From the NCBI GenBank assembly GCA_036273515.1, contig DASUHM010000023.1:1-64000 (forward strand): a stretch of DNA of 64,000 bases. Direction: 5' to 3'. Origin of the DNA: Gaiellales bacterium. GTDB lineage: Bacteria > Actinomycetota > Thermoleophilia > Gaiellales > JAICJC01. The notes below the pieces were generated by a model. It was not told where the DNA came from and searched no databases. It saw only the letters and a list, made by a program, of their open reading frames with translations. Positions 27,393 to 37,103 of the stretch are shown here, one piece after another. The translations under genes were made by a program, and so were the position numbers. How positions within the stretch are numbered: the stretch's first letter is position 1; the number at the start of each line of letters is the position of its first letter.

Positions 27393-27559
27393 ACACCTTC
27401 CACGACGCGTTCCTGGACGTGCGCCGTCGCATCGAGGAGGGCGAGGACCCCGAGCTGATCGTGCCCGACCTCCTGCGCCTGGCCGCGGCCCAGGACGAGA
27501 TCGACATGGCCGAGGAGCTGTACGAGGACGACCCCGACATGGACGAGGAGCCCGCGTAG
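27389..27559 (+). CDS. Small acidic protein encoded between nuoF and nuoG
   Basis: No named family. The 56-residue product (start VNTFHDAFLDVRRRI) is strongly acidic, about one third Asp/Glu, with a DLLRLAAAQDEIDMAEELY helix and a tail of alternating acidic residues. Its GTG overlaps the nuoF stop (GTGA) and its last base is the first base of the nuoG GTG (TAGTG), the same coupled junctions as the true nuo genes, so it is almost certainly translated. It may be an accessory or assembly factor for the NADH module; that is inference from position. Confidence 0.75.
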   Translation: MNTFHDAFLDVRRRIEEGEDPELIVPDLLRLAAAQDEIDMAEELYEDDPDMDEEPA

Positions 27560-29856
27560 TGGCGACGGTCGAGACCAACACCGTCACGCTGCAGATCAAC
27601 GGCCGCGAGGTCACGGTCGCCAAGGGCCTTTCGGTGGTCGAGGCGGCGGCCGAAGCCGGCGTCGAGATCCCCGTCTTCTGCTACGAGCCCCGGCTCGGGG
27701 CCGGCGTGGGCGCATGCCGCATGTGCCTGTGCGAGATCGAGGGCATCCCCAAGCTGCAGACCGCCTGCACGACGCCCGTCGCCGACGGCATGATCGTGAA
27801 CTCGCACTCGGCCCGGGCCAAGGAGGGCCAGGACGCGGTGCTCGAGTTCCTGCTGCTGAACCACCCGCTCGACTGCCCGGTGTGCGACAAGGGCGGCGAG
27901 TGCCCGCTGCAGGACCTGACCTTCCGCTATGGCCCCGGCGTCACCCGCATGACGCTGTCGAAGCGGACGCAGGACAAGCCGGTGCCGATCTCGCCGCTGA
28001 TCAAGCTCGACCGCGAGCGCTGCATCCTCTGCTACCGCTGCACGCGCTTCTCCGAGGACGTCTCCGGCGACATGCAGCTGGTGACCGAGAACCGCGGCGC
28101 CAACTCGATCATCACCACGTTCGAGGGGCGGCCCTACACGAACGAGTTCTCCGGCAACGTGACCGAGCTCTGTCCCGTTGGCGCGCTCACCTCGTCGACG
28201 TACCGCTTTCTGGCCCGGCCGTGGGAGATACAGAACGTGCCCACCGTCTGCGGCGGGTGCGCGGTCGGCTGCAACACCTACGCCACCATCCGCGAGGGCA
28301 AGGTCAACCGCATCCTCTCGCGCAACCATCCCGAGGTGGACGAGGGCTGGCTGTGCGACAAGGGCCGCTACGGGTTTGGCCACCTGCACAGCCCCGAGCG
28401 GGTGACGCAGAACCTGATCCGGGGCGGGCGCGGCCTGGAGGCGGTCGCGACGACCGACGTCCTCGACCACGTCGCGGATCGCCTGCGCGCCACCGTCGAG
28501 CGGTTCGGCCCCGGGTCGGTCGCGGTGCTGGCGTCGGGCGAGCAGACCAACGAGGAGGCGCACGCCTGGGCGCGGCTGCTGGCCGAGGCGCTCGGCGGCG
28601 GCGTCGGCGTGTGCGGCCCCGAGGGCGGCTCGTGGTGGGGCGACCTCGAGCCGTACGCGGCGTCGATCCCCGACCTGGCCGGCGCGAGCGCGATCGTGGT
28701 CGCCGGCGACGCCGACCTCGGGCATCGCGCGCCCGTCCTCGAGCTCTGGATCCGCAAGGCCGTCGGCAAGGGCGCCGGCGTCTTCACCGTCGGCCCCGGT
28801 GCCACCCGCCTCGACACGCTGCGGGGCGCGACCCACGCCTCGGCCGCGCCCGGCACCTCGCACACCGCGCTGCTCGAGGCGGCCGGCGGCGACGGCCCCC
28901 TGGCGGACGCCCTGCGCGGCGAGAACGCCGTCCTGATCTGGGCCGGCCCGATGCGGGCCGAGGTGGCCTCGGTGCTCGCGCACGTCGCCCACACCTCCGG
29001 CTGCCGCGTCCTGCGCACGCCCCGGGCCGCGAACGAGATCGGGATCGCGGCCGCCGGCCTCGGCACCGCCTCGCCCGACCAGGCGCTGGAGCTGGCCGAG
29101 TCGGGCACGATCAAGGCGCTCGTGCTGCTCGGCGCCGACCCCGTCGGCGACTGGCACGGCGGGGAGCGATGGCGAAACGCGCTCGCGCGGTGCTTCTTCG
29201 CGCTCCAGGTGGCCGGCTTCCAGAGCGACTCGTCCGGCTGGGTCACGACGATCGTGCCCGAGTCGCAGACGCTCGAGAAGGACGGAACGCTCGTGAACCT
29301 CGAGGGGCGCGTGCAGCGCCTGCGCGCCGCCGCCAGGGCGCCCGACGGCGTCACCGACGGCTACGCCTGGGCGGCCGAGCTGGGCGCCCGCCTCGGCGTC
29401 GAGCTTCCGCACGACCCGCCGGCCGCGTTCGCCGACCTGGCCGAGCGCCGGCCCGCCTTCGCCGGCCTCTCGTGGTCAGGCATCGGCGAGCGCGCGCCGC
29501 TCGGCGAGCGCACGACCGCCGGGGAGGCCCCGGCAGCGGCCCAGGTGGCCGCCGCCGCGGTGCCGCAGACGGTCGTCGTCGGCTACCGCGAGCTGATGTC
29601 CGGCGCCGCCGTCGACCACACCGAGGCGCTGCACTTCCAGCGCCGCCGCGGGATCGAGATCGCCCACGTCGACGCCGAGTCGCTCGGCATCGCCACCGGC
29701 GAGCGCATCCAGGTGACGCACGACGGCCACACCGTGACCGGCCCCGCGCTGGTGCAGCGCGGCCTGCGCCCCGGAGTCGTCCGCCTGGCCGCGCGCGTGC
29801 CGCACGTCGGCCCCGGCTCGGTCGCCGCCGCGCCGGCGGAGGCTCCGGATGCCTGA
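27559..29856 (+). CDS. nuoG: NADH-quinone oxidoreductase subunit G
   Basis: The large 75 kDa subunit with several iron-sulfur clusters. In 765 residues: a plant-type ferredoxin domain (CYEPRLGAGVGACRMCLCEIEG), the NuoG His-Cys motif HPLDCPVCDKGGECPLQDL, a CILCYRCTRFSED cluster segment, then a molybdopterin-type domain with its own CGGCAVGCNTY cluster and a later Cys in GWLCDKGRYGF (cluster N7 ligands). A C-terminal molybdopterin-dinucleotide-like barrel ends the protein. It overlaps nuoH by 8 bp. Confidence 0.97.
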   Translation: MATVETNTVTLQINGREVTVAKGLSVVEAAAEAGVEIPVFCYEPRLGAGVGACRMCLCEIEGIPKLQTACTTPVADGMIVNSHSARAKEGQDAVLEFLLLNHPLDCPVCDKGGECPLQDLTFRYGPGVTRMTLSKRTQDKPVPISPLIKLDRERCILCYRCTRFSEDVSGDMQLVTENRGANSIITTFEGRPYTNEFSGNVTELCPVGALTSSTYRFLARPWEIQNVPTVCGGCAVGCNTYATIREGKVNRILSRNHPEVDEGWLCDKGRYGFGHLHSPERVTQNLIRGGRGLEAVATTDVLDHVADRLRATVERFGPGSVAVLASGEQTNEEAHAWARLLAEALGGGVGVCGPEGGSWWGDLEPYAASIPDLAGASAIVVAGDADLGHRAPVLELWIRKAVGKGAGVFTVGPGATRLDTLRGATHASAAPGTSHTALLEAAGGDGPLADALRGENAVLIWAGPMRAEVASVLAHVAHTSGCRVLRTPRAANEIGIAAAGLGTASPDQALELAESGTIKALVLLGADPVGDWHGGERWRNALARCFFALQVAGFQSDSSGWVTTIVPESQTLEKDGTLVNLEGRVQRLRAAARAPDGVTDGYAWAAELGARLGVELPHDPPAAFADLAERRPAFAGLSWSGIGERAPLGERTTAGEAPAAAQVAAAAVPQTVVVGYRELMSGAAVDHTEALHFQRRRGIEIAHVDAESLGIATGERIQVTHDGHTVTGPALVQRGLRPGVVRLAARVPHVGPGSVAAAPAEAPDA

Positions 29857-30844
29857 CGGCTTCATCGTCACGCTGATCAAGTCGCTCATCCTGGCCAACC
29901 TCGTGATGGGCGTCTTCGCCGTCCTCACCTGGGGCGAGCGGCGCCTGCTCGGCCGCTTCCAGGTGCGGCTCGGACCCAACCGCGTCGGCCCGTTCGGGCT
30001 GCTCCAGCCGATCGCCGACCTGGTCAAGCTGATCCGCAAGGAGAGCCTGCTCCCCGTCGGCGTGAACCCGGTGCTCTACCTGGCGGCGCCGCTCGTGTCG
30101 CTGTTCGCGTCGCTCTGCGTGTTCGCCGTAATCCCGTTCGGCGGCCAGGCCACGATCCCGGGCACCGACTTCCAGATCTTCCTGTGGATCTCCGACCCGA
30201 ACGTGGCCCTGCTCGTGGTGTTCGCGCTGGGATCGCTCAGCTTCTACGGCTTCCTGGTCGGCGGCTGGTCGTCGAGCTCCAAGTACAGCCTGCTCGGCTC
30301 GATGCGGGCCGTCAGCCAGCTGATCTCCTACGAGGTCAGCCTGGCGCTCGCCGTGATCGGCGTCGTCATGATGAGCCACACGCTCTCGCTGACCGGCATC
30401 GTCGAGGCCCAGCACCGCGACGGAATCCCCTACATCATCCCGCAGTTCCTCGGGTTCATCGTCTACGTCGTCGCCTCGACGGCCGAGACGAGCCGCATCC
30501 CGTTCGACCTGCCGGAGGCCGAGGGCGAGCTCGTCGCCGGCTACCACACCGAGTACGGCGGCATGCGCTTCGCCATGTTCCAGAACGCCGAGTACGTCGC
30601 CCTGATCGCCTTCTCGGCGATCGCGTCGGTGCTGTTCCTGGGCGGCTACGGGTGGCCGTGGCTGCCCGGCCCGGTCTGGATGGTGCTCGAGATGGCGATC
30701 TTCATCTTCGTCGCCATGTGGCTGCGGGCGACGCTGCCGCGCGTGCGCTACGACAAGCTGATGTCGATCGGCTGGAAGGTGCTCCTCCCGGCCGCCACCC
30801 TCAACCTGCTGGTCACGTCGGTCATCGTGGCCTGGCGCGCGTAA
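29849..30844 (+). CDS. nuoH: NADH-quinone oxidoreductase subunit H
   Basis: Membrane subunit at the quinone-entry site, joining arm and pump modules. 331 residues with eight helices; landmarks are GERRLLGRFQVRLGPNRVGP, LIRKESLLPVGVNP and the acidic AETSRIPFDLPEAEGELVAGY loop. ATG start inside the end of nuoG. A 12-nt gap with AAGGATCGAGGA leads into nuoI. Confidence 0.98.
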   Translation: MPDGFIVTLIKSLILANLVMGVFAVLTWGERRLLGRFQVRLGPNRVGPFGLLQPIADLVKLIRKESLLPVGVNPVLYLAAPLVSLFASLCVFAVIPFGGQATIPGTDFQIFLWISDPNVALLVVFALGSLSFYGFLVGGWSSSSKYSLLGSMRAVSQLISYEVSLALAVIGVVMMSHTLSLTGIVEAQHRDGIPYIIPQFLGFIVYVVASTAETSRIPFDLPEAEGELVAGYHTEYGGMRFAMFQNAEYVALIAFSAIASVLFLGGYGWPWLPGPVWMVLEMAIFIFVAMWLRATLPRVRYDKLMSIGWKVLLPAATLNLLVTSVIVAWRA

Positions 30845-30856
30845 GGATCGAGGACA

Positions 30857-31357
30857 ATGCCCGTCACCGGCACCGTCAAGGGCTTCGCGGTCACGTTCCG
30901 GCACCTGTTCCGGAAGCCCGTCACGCAGCAGTACCCGGAGTACAAGCGGCCGGTCTACCCCCGGTTCCGCGGCCGCCACCGCCTGCACCGGCACGAGAAC
31001 GGCCTCGAGAAATGCGTCGGCTGCTCGCTCTGCGCCGCCGCCTGCCCGGCCGACTGCATCCGGGTCGTGGCGGCCGAGAACACGCCTGAAGAGCGCTACT
31101 CACCGGGCGAGCGCTACGCCCGCATCTACGAGATCAACATGAGCCGCTGCATCTTCTGCGGCTACTGCGAGCTGGCCTGTCCGTTCGACGCCATCACGCT
31201 CGGGCACGACTACGAGCTGGCCGAGATGTCCCGCGAGGCGATGGTCTACGACAAGGACATGCTGCTCGAGCCGATGCACCCGAGCCGCACGACGCCCGTC
31301 GCCCCGGTCGACCCGTTCGACGTGGTCGATCCGGCCGGCGAGGGAGGCCCGGCGTGA
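30857..31357 (+). CDS. nuoI: NADH-quinone oxidoreductase subunit I
   Basis: The 23 kDa 8Fe-ferredoxin-like subunit carrying clusters N6a and N6b. The 166 residues have the two expected motifs CVGCSLCAAACPADC and CIFCGYCELACPFDA. The N terminus contains GFAVTFRHLFRKPVTQQYPE, typical of NuoI. The C-terminal extension is Pro/Asp-rich. Overlaps nuoJ by 4 bp (GTGA). Confidence 0.98.
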   Translation: MPVTGTVKGFAVTFRHLFRKPVTQQYPEYKRPVYPRFRGRHRLHRHENGLEKCVGCSLCAAACPADCIRVVAAENTPEERYSPGERYARIYEINMSRCIFCGYCELACPFDAITLGHDYELAEMSREAMVYDKDMLLEPMHPSRTTPVAPVDPFDVVDPAGEGGPA

Positions 31358-31998
31358 CCTACGACATCGTGTTCGTCGTCGCCTCCGTGGTGGCGATCTC
31401 GGCCGCGCTGATGGTCGTGCTCTCCGGCAACCCGTTCATCTCGTCGCTCTCGCTGATCGCGAACCTGATCGCGCTCGCCACCTTCTACATCCTGCTCCAG
31501 TCCGACTTCCTGGCCGCGGCGCAGGTGATCGTGTACGCGGGCGCGGTGATGATCATGTTCCTGTTCGTGACCGCCTACCTGGGCGGCCGCGCCGACGAGC
31601 CCACCCGGGGGGAGCGGCCGTGGTGGCAGACGCTGGCCGCGCTCGTCGCGGCCGCCGGCATCGCCGCCGAGATCGTGTTCGGCGTCGAGCGCGAGAGCTT
31701 CCTGCACGGCCCCGTCGTGAGCGACGCCTTCGGCGCTCCCCAGGCGATCGCCCAGAGCTTCCTGGGCCGCTACCTGCTCGCGTTCGAGGGCACGTCGGTG
31801 CTGCTCCTGATCGCCGCCGTCGGCGGCGTCGTCCTCGCCACCCGCCGGCCCGCGCCGCGCGGCGCCGACGAGCCGGGCGCGTTCGAGGTCGAGCAGCCCG
31901 TGCGGGTGCAGTCGCTGCAGTCGTCGGTCATGCAGGCCGAGACGGAGTTCGAGATCGTCCGCTCCGGCGCCGGGTCCAACGAGAAGGACGAGGGCTGA
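31354..31998 (+). CDS. nuoJ: NADH-quinone oxidoreductase subunit J
   Basis: Five-helix membrane subunit of the proton channel linkage. 214 residues; the ALMVVLSGNPFISSLSLI and AAQVIVYAGAVMIMFLFV helices (the latter containing the pi-bulge region) are conserved. The last 45 residues are a soluble, acidic tail longer than in E. coli NuoJ. Stop overlaps nuoK start (TGATG). Confidence 0.96.
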   Translation: MTYDIVFVVASVVAISAALMVVLSGNPFISSLSLIANLIALATFYILLQSDFLAAAQVIVYAGAVMIMFLFVTAYLGGRADEPTRGERPWWQTLAALVAAAGIAAEIVFGVERESFLHGPVVSDAFGAPQAIAQSFLGRYLLAFEGTSVLLLIAAVGGVVLATRRPAPRGADEPGAFEVEQPVRVQSLQSSVMQAETEFEIVRSGAGSNEKDEG

Positions 31999-32303
31999 TG
32001 CACGTCGGCGTCGAGTGGTTCGTGTCGGTGTCGGCCATCCTGTTCGGGATCGGCCTCTACGGCGTCTTCACCCGCCGCAGCCCGCTGATCCTGCTGCTCT
32101 CCGTCGAGATCATGCTGAACGCCTGCAACCTGGCGCTGATCTCCTTCTCGCGCTACCTGGGCCAGCAGTCCGGGCAGGTCTTCGCGCTCGTCGTGATGGC
32201 CGTGGCGGCGTCCGAGGTCGTCGTCGGCCTCGGGATCGTCGTGGCCGTCGCCCGGCGCAAGGGCGACCTCGACGTCGACCGGCTGACGGGGCTGCGGGGC
32301 TGA
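31998..32303 (+). CDS. nuoK: NADH-quinone oxidoreductase subunit K
   Basis: Three-helix membrane subunit related to MnhC antiporter subunits. 101 residues; both conserved glutamates for proton transfer are visible in LLLSVEIMLNACNLALISF and VAASEVVVGLGIVVA. It shares single-base TGATG junctions with nuoJ and nuoL. Confidence 0.96.
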   Translation: MHVGVEWFVSVSAILFGIGLYGVFTRRSPLILLLSVEIMLNACNLALISFSRYLGQQSGQVFALVVMAVAASEVVVGLGIVVAVARRKGDLDVDRLTGLRG

Positions 32304-34201
32304 TGGAGGCGCTCGCCTGGATCTGCCTGTTCGCGCCGCTCGCCGGCGTGGCGGCCCTGACCCTGGCCGGGTCGAAGATCTCGCGCCAGGCGGCGGCCTG
32401 GGGCGGCACGCTGTTCGCTTTCGTCGCGTTCGCGGCGGCGGTCGGCGAGTTGATCGGGATGCTGGGCGAGAACGCCTCCGCCCGGGCGCACACCTACACG
32501 CTCTACACGTGGGCGGGCTCGGGCACGTTCCGGGTGCCGTTCTCGATCCTGGTCGACCCGCTCTCGGTGACCGAGATGCTGATCGTGGCCGGCGTCGGCG
32601 CCGTGATCGTCATGTACTCGATCGGCTACATGCACGGCGACGTCAAGGAGCGGCGCTTCTTCGTCTACATGGACGTGTTCCTGTTCTCGATGCTGCTGCT
32701 GGTCATGGCCGGCAACTTCGTGCTGCTGCTGGCCGGCTGGGGCCTGGTCGGCCTCTCGTCCTACCTGCTGATCGGCTTCTGGCACGAGCGGCCCGAGCCG
32801 GTCGCCGCGGCGAAGAAGGCCTTCGTGATGAACGCGATCGGCGACGTCGGAATCGCCATCGCCATCTTCTTCATGGTCCGCGACCTGGGCACCACCGACT
32901 ACGGCGCCGTCTTCTCGACCGCCTCGCAGCACTGGGCGAAGGGGTCGGACGATGCCAACTGGATCGCGGGCGGGCTGCTGCTCGGAGCGCTCGCGAAGTC
33001 GGCCCAGATCCCGCTCCACACCTGGCTTCCCGACGCCATGGAGGGCCCCACCCCGGTCTCGGCCCTGATCCACGCCGCGACGATGGTGACCGCCGGCGTC
33101 TACCTGGTCGCCCGGGCCCACCCGCTGTTCGTGAACGCGCCGGACATCCTGGCGCTGACGGCGCTGCTCGGGATGGCGACGCTCCTGATGGCGGGCGTCG
33201 TCGCCCTCGTCCAGACGGACATCAAGCGGATCATCGCCTACTCGACGATGAGCCAGATCGGGTACATGTTCACCGCCGTCGGCATCGGTGCCTACTCGGC
33301 GGGCATGTTCCACCTGCTCACGCACGCCTTCTTCAAGGCGCTGCTCTTCCTCGGCGCCGGCATCGTGATCCACGCGCTCGGCGGCGAGCAGGACGTGCGC
33401 AAGATGGGCGGCCTCGGCGCGGCCCTGCCGAGGACGAAGTGGCTCATGTGGATCGGCACGGTGGCCCTGATCGGGTTCTGGCCGCTCTCGAAGGACGCGA
33501 TCCTCGCGAGCGATCTCGAGAAGGGCGGGACGACGGCAACCATCGTCTGGGTCGGCGGCCTCGCCGGCGCCTTCCTGACCGGTATCTACGCCACCCGCCT
33601 GATGCGGCTCACGTTCTACGGCGAGCGCTCCCAGTATGCGACCGAGCACCTCCACACCGATCACGGTGAGGCGCCCTGGACGATGATGACGCCGGTCGTG
33701 ATCCTCGCCATCGGCACGCTCCTCTCGGGCTTCCTGGCGATCGGGTTCGGCGTGAACCAGACCTTCGCCGACTGGCTCGCGAGCGCGGCGCCCTCGATCG
33801 AGCCGACCACCGCCGACGACGTCGTCACCACCGCGATCGCCTGGGCGGTCGGCGGCGCGGGCGCGCTGCTCGTGTGGCGGGCCTACGCCGACCCGGCCCT
33901 GCTGGCGCGGCTCAAGCGCCCGTTCGGCCGCACCGTCGCCGTGGCCGAGCACAAGTTCTACTGGGACGAGCTCTACGACCGGATCGCGTACATCCCGGCG
34001 GCGGCCATCGCCACCGGGATCTATCGCTTCTTCGAGCGCTGGGTGATCTGGGGCACGGTCAGCCTCGTCGCCTATGTCGTCGGCCTGGTCGCGCGGGGGA
34101 CGGCCGACGCCCAGAGCGGCATCGTCCGTCAGTACGCGACGGTGCTCGTGGCCGGGGCGGCGGTGCTCGGCGTGTACTTCCTCTCGAGAGCGACCCTGTG
34201 A
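32303..34201 (+). CDS. nuoL: NADH-quinone oxidoreductase subunit L
   Basis: Distal antiporter-like proton pump with the long lateral helix. 632 residues with about 16 helices; the antiporter core is seen as AGWGLVGLSSYLLIGFWHERP, AKSAQIPLHTWLPDAMEGPTPVSALIHAATMVTAGVYL and ALVQTDIKRIIAYSTMSQIGYM, with the key Lys and Glu residues. The C-terminal lateral helix region (FYWDELYDRIAYIPA) is present. TGATG junction with nuoK and GTGA overlap with nuoM. Confidence 0.98.
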   Translation: MEALAWICLFAPLAGVAALTLAGSKISRQAAAWGGTLFAFVAFAAAVGELIGMLGENASARAHTYTLYTWAGSGTFRVPFSILVDPLSVTEMLIVAGVGAVIVMYSIGYMHGDVKERRFFVYMDVFLFSMLLLVMAGNFVLLLAGWGLVGLSSYLLIGFWHERPEPVAAAKKAFVMNAIGDVGIAIAIFFMVRDLGTTDYGAVFSTASQHWAKGSDDANWIAGGLLLGALAKSAQIPLHTWLPDAMEGPTPVSALIHAATMVTAGVYLVARAHPLFVNAPDILALTALLGMATLLMAGVVALVQTDIKRIIAYSTMSQIGYMFTAVGIGAYSAGMFHLLTHAFFKALLFLGAGIVIHALGGEQDVRKMGGLGAALPRTKWLMWIGTVALIGFWPLSKDAILASDLEKGGTTATIVWVGGLAGAFLTGIYATRLMRLTFYGERSQYATEHLHTDHGEAPWTMMTPVVILAIGTLLSGFLAIGFGVNQTFADWLASAAPSIEPTTADDVVTTAIAWAVGGAGALLVWRAYADPALLARLKRPFGRTVAVAEHKFYWDELYDRIAYIPAAAIATGIYRFFERWVIWGTVSLVAYVVGLVARGTADAQSGIVRQYATVLVAGAAVLGVYFLSRATL

Positions 34202-35655
34202 CCAGCGCGCTCATCTTCCTGCCGCTCGCCGGGGCGCTCATCGTCGGCCTGCTGCCCCTGCAGCGGCGGGCGACCGAGTGGCTGGCGCTGGTGGTCGCCC
34301 TGGCCGAGGCCGTGCTGGGCGCGATCGCCCTGATCGGCTTCAACACCGGCGGCGGCATCCAGTACGTCCAGAACACGCGCTGGATCTCGGACTTCGGCAC
34401 GGGCGTGCCCATCCGCTACCACGTCGGCATGGGCGGCCTCTCGCTCTTCATGGTGCTGCTCTCGGCCGTCGGCATCGCCGCGGCGATCGGGGCCGCGATG
34501 ATCGCCGGGCGCGACCGCTCGCGCGCCTACCTGGCGCTGCTGCTCCTGCTCGAATCGGCACTCGTCCTGCTCTTCACCGCCCAGGAGCTCGTCCTCTTCT
34601 ACGTCGGGTGGGAGGTCATGATGATCCCGCTCTACGTGCTGATGGGCCAGTGGGGCGGCGAGGGCCGGCGCCGGGCCACGTTCCAGTTCGTCGTCTACAC
34701 GCTCGTCGGGTCACTGCTCATGCTGGTCGCCATCGCCGTGCTCGGCGTCACCGCGCACACGTTCGAGCTCTCCGCGCTCACCGCCCACCCGCACGAGTCG
34801 ACCTGGCTCTTCCTGGCCTTCGCCGCCGCCTTCTGCATCAAGGCGCCGATCTTCCCGCTGCACGGCTGGCTGCCGAGCGCCTACCGCGAGTCGACGCCCG
34901 AGGTGACGGCGCTCCTCTCCGGCGTGATCTCGAAGGCGGGCGCGTACGGCCTGATCGTGTTCGCCGTGCCGCTGTTCCCGTCGGTCGCCCACGACTGGCG
35001 CTGGGTGTTCCTGGGGCTGGGACTGGCCGGGCTCCTCTACGGCGCGATCGTCGCCTTCCGCCAGCCGGACGCGCGCGGCGTCGTCGCGTACTCGAGCCTC
35101 AGCCAGATGAACCTGATCGTGATCGGGATCTTCGCCTTCAACTCGAACGGCGTCACCGGGGCGATCCTGCAGATGGTGAACCACGGTGTCGTGTCGCTGG
35201 CCGCGTTCCTCCTGATCGGCCTGGTCGAGCTGCGGGCCGGCTCCGACCGCTTCCGCGTCCTCGGCGGCCTCGCCAACGGGCGCCCCGTGATGTCGACCGT
35301 TCTCCTGATCGCGGCGCTGTGGGCGCTGGCCGTGCCCGGCTCGGGCATCTTCGTCTCCGAGCTCTACATCCTGATCGGCGCGTTCCAGCAGCAGGCCGTG
35401 CTCGGCGGCGTGGCCGCCTGCGGGATCGTGCTGGCGGCGATGTACATGCTGCGCTGGTACTCGGCGCTCGCCCACGAGCAGGACGGCGAGAAGGTATCCG
35501 CGGAGACGCCCGACCTGCGCGTCGGCGAGCTCGCGATCGCCGTGCCGCTGATCCTGATTCTGTTCGCGATGACCGCCTACCCGTGGGGCGTGATGCAGCG
35601 CGTCACGACCTCGCAGGTCGCGTTCGACGCCCCGGCCAAGGTGCAGCAGCTGTGA
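34198..35655 (+). CDS. nuoM: NADH-quinone oxidoreductase subunit M
   Basis: Antiporter-like proton-pumping subunit. 485 residues with about 14 helices; ELVLFYVGWEVMMIPLYVLMGQWGG carries the conserved pumping Glu, FCIKAPIFPLHGWLPSAYRE the conserved Lys, and YSSLSQMNLIVIGIFAF the third conserved block. GTG start overlaps the nuoL stop (GTGA); nuoN begins the same way. Confidence 0.98.
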   Translation: MTSALIFLPLAGALIVGLLPLQRRATEWLALVVALAEAVLGAIALIGFNTGGGIQYVQNTRWISDFGTGVPIRYHVGMGGLSLFMVLLSAVGIAAAIGAAMIAGRDRSRAYLALLLLLESALVLLFTAQELVLFYVGWEVMMIPLYVLMGQWGGEGRRRATFQFVVYTLVGSLLMLVAIAVLGVTAHTFELSALTAHPHESTWLFLAFAAAFCIKAPIFPLHGWLPSAYRESTPEVTALLSGVISKAGAYGLIVFAVPLFPSVAHDWRWVFLGLGLAGLLYGAIVAFRQPDARGVVAYSSLSQMNLIVIGIFAFNSNGVTGAILQMVNHGVVSLAAFLLIGLVELRAGSDRFRVLGGLANGRPVMSTVLLIAALWALAVPGSGIFVSELYILIGAFQQQAVLGGVAACGIVLAAMYMLRWYSALAHEQDGEKVSAETPDLRVGELAIAVPLILILFAMTAYPWGVMQRVTTSQVAFDAPAKVQQL

Positions 35656-37103
35656 CGACCATCCCCGTCTCGTTCAGCGCGATCGGCCCGGAGATCATCC
35701 TGCTCGGCACGGCGGCCGTCCTGCTCGTGTCCGCGATCTTCCTGCCCGACGAGCCCGCCCGCCGGCTCTCGGCCGGCGCGACGGCGATCGCGCTCGCGGC
35801 CGCGACCGCCTTCGCGGCGACCCAGTTCCACGACCACGCCCGCGCCCCGTTCGATCACACGCTGCGGATCGACGCCTTCGGCCAGAGCGGGCGGATGCTC
35901 ATCTTCGTGGCGGCGATCATCGCGGTCGCCTTCTCGTGGGGCATGGGCCACCTGCGCGAGCGCGGCGTCGAGTACCACGCGCTGCTCCTGACCGCGGCCG
36001 CCGGCATGTCGCTCCTGTGCGTGGCGAACAGCTTCGTGACCGCCTTCGTGGCGCTCGAGCTCTTCTCGCTCGCGCTCTACGTCCTCGTCGCCATCGAGAC
36101 CGACGACCTGCTCTCGCTCGAGGGCGGCCTCAAGTACCTGATCATCGGATCCGTCGGCGCCGCCTTCCTGCTCTACGGCGCGGCGCTCACGTACGGCGCC
36201 AGCGGCCAGCTCGAGTTCGACCGCATCCGGGCCGGCCTCGCCGCCGGCGACCACCACGACGTGCTCGTCCTGATGGGGCTCACGATGGTCGTCGTCGGGC
36301 TCGGCTTCAAGGCGAACGCGGCGCCGTTCCACATGTGGACGCCGGACGCCTACGAGGGCGCGCCGACGCCGGTCACGGCGTTCATGTCCGCCGCGACGAA
36401 GGTCGTCGCCCTCGTGTTCGCGCTGCGGGTGCTCGTGACCGCCTTCCCCCGCCAGTCCGACATCTGGCAGATCGGCCTCGCCGGAATCATCATCGCCTCG
36501 TTCGTCGTCGGGAACCTGGCGGCGCTGCGGCAGACGAACGTCAAGCGCATGCTGGCCTACTCGACCGTCGGCCACTCCGGCTTCCTGCTGACGGCCGTCG
36601 CCGCCCACAGCGCCCTCGGCACGCGCGCGCTGCTCTACTACCTGACCGTGTACGGCGCGATGAACCTGGGCGCCTTCGGGATCGTCGCGGTGCGCGAGCG
36701 CGAGCTGGGCCGGCCCGTGCTGATCAGCGACTTCGCCGGCTGGGGCTACCGCCGGCCGCTGCTCGGGATCGGCATGCTGATCTGCATGCTCTCGCTGGCC
36801 GGCTTCCCGCCCACCGGCGGCTTCCTGGGCAAGCTCTACGTCTTCTCCGCGGCGGTCGACAACGGCCAGACCTACCTGGCCATCGCCGGCGTCATCGCGA
36901 CGATGGTCGGCCTCGTCTACTACCTGCGGGTGCCGTTCGCGCTCTACGACCGCGACGCCGAGGCGCCTGCCGTCAGCGCCGGCCCGGGCTTCACGCTGAT
37001 CGCCGGCGCGGCGGGCATCGCCTCCGTGCTGGCGCTCGTGCTCGGCATCATCCCGACACCGATCATCGACCTGGCCCGCACAGCGTCAAACTCCCTGTTC
37101 TAA
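35652..37103 (+). CDS. nuoN: NADH-quinone oxidoreductase subunit N
   Basis: Third antiporter-like pump and last complex I gene. 483 residues with about 14 helices; FVALELFSLALYVLVAIE holds the conserved Glu, KANAAPFHMWTPDAYEGAPTPVTAF the conserved Lys/His region, and LAYSTVGHSGFLLTAVA the third block. The TAA stop is rare in this window, and the GGGGTCAGACCCC repeat starts 2 bp later, so the repeat or its hairpin may act as the operon end. Confidence 0.98.
   Translation: MTTIPVSFSAIGPEIILLGTAAVLLVSAIFLPDEPARRLSAGATAIALAAATAFAATQFHDHARAPFDHTLRIDAFGQSGRMLIFVAAIIAVAFSWGMGHLRERGVEYHALLLTAAAGMSLLCVANSFVTAFVALELFSLALYVLVAIETDDLLSLEGGLKYLIIGSVGAAFLLYGAALTYGASGQLEFDRIRAGLAAGDHHDVLVLMGLTMVVVGLGFKANAAPFHMWTPDAYEGAPTPVTAFMSAATKVVALVFALRVLVTAFPRQSDIWQIGLAGIIIASFVVGNLAALRQTNVKRMLAYSTVGHSGFLLTAVAAHSALGTRALLYYLTVYGAMNLGAFGIVAVRERELGRPVLISDFAGWGYRRPLLGIGMLICMLSLAGFPPTGGFLGKLYVFSAAVDNGQTYLAIAGVIATMVGLVYYLRVPFALYDRDAEAPAVSAGPGFTLIAGAAGIASVLALVLGIIPTPIIDLARTASNSLF

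Noticed and set aside
22823-37103. Second copy or missing subunit in the nuo operon
   Set aside because: All fourteen subunits A-N are present once and in standard order; the only extra gene is the small acidic one.
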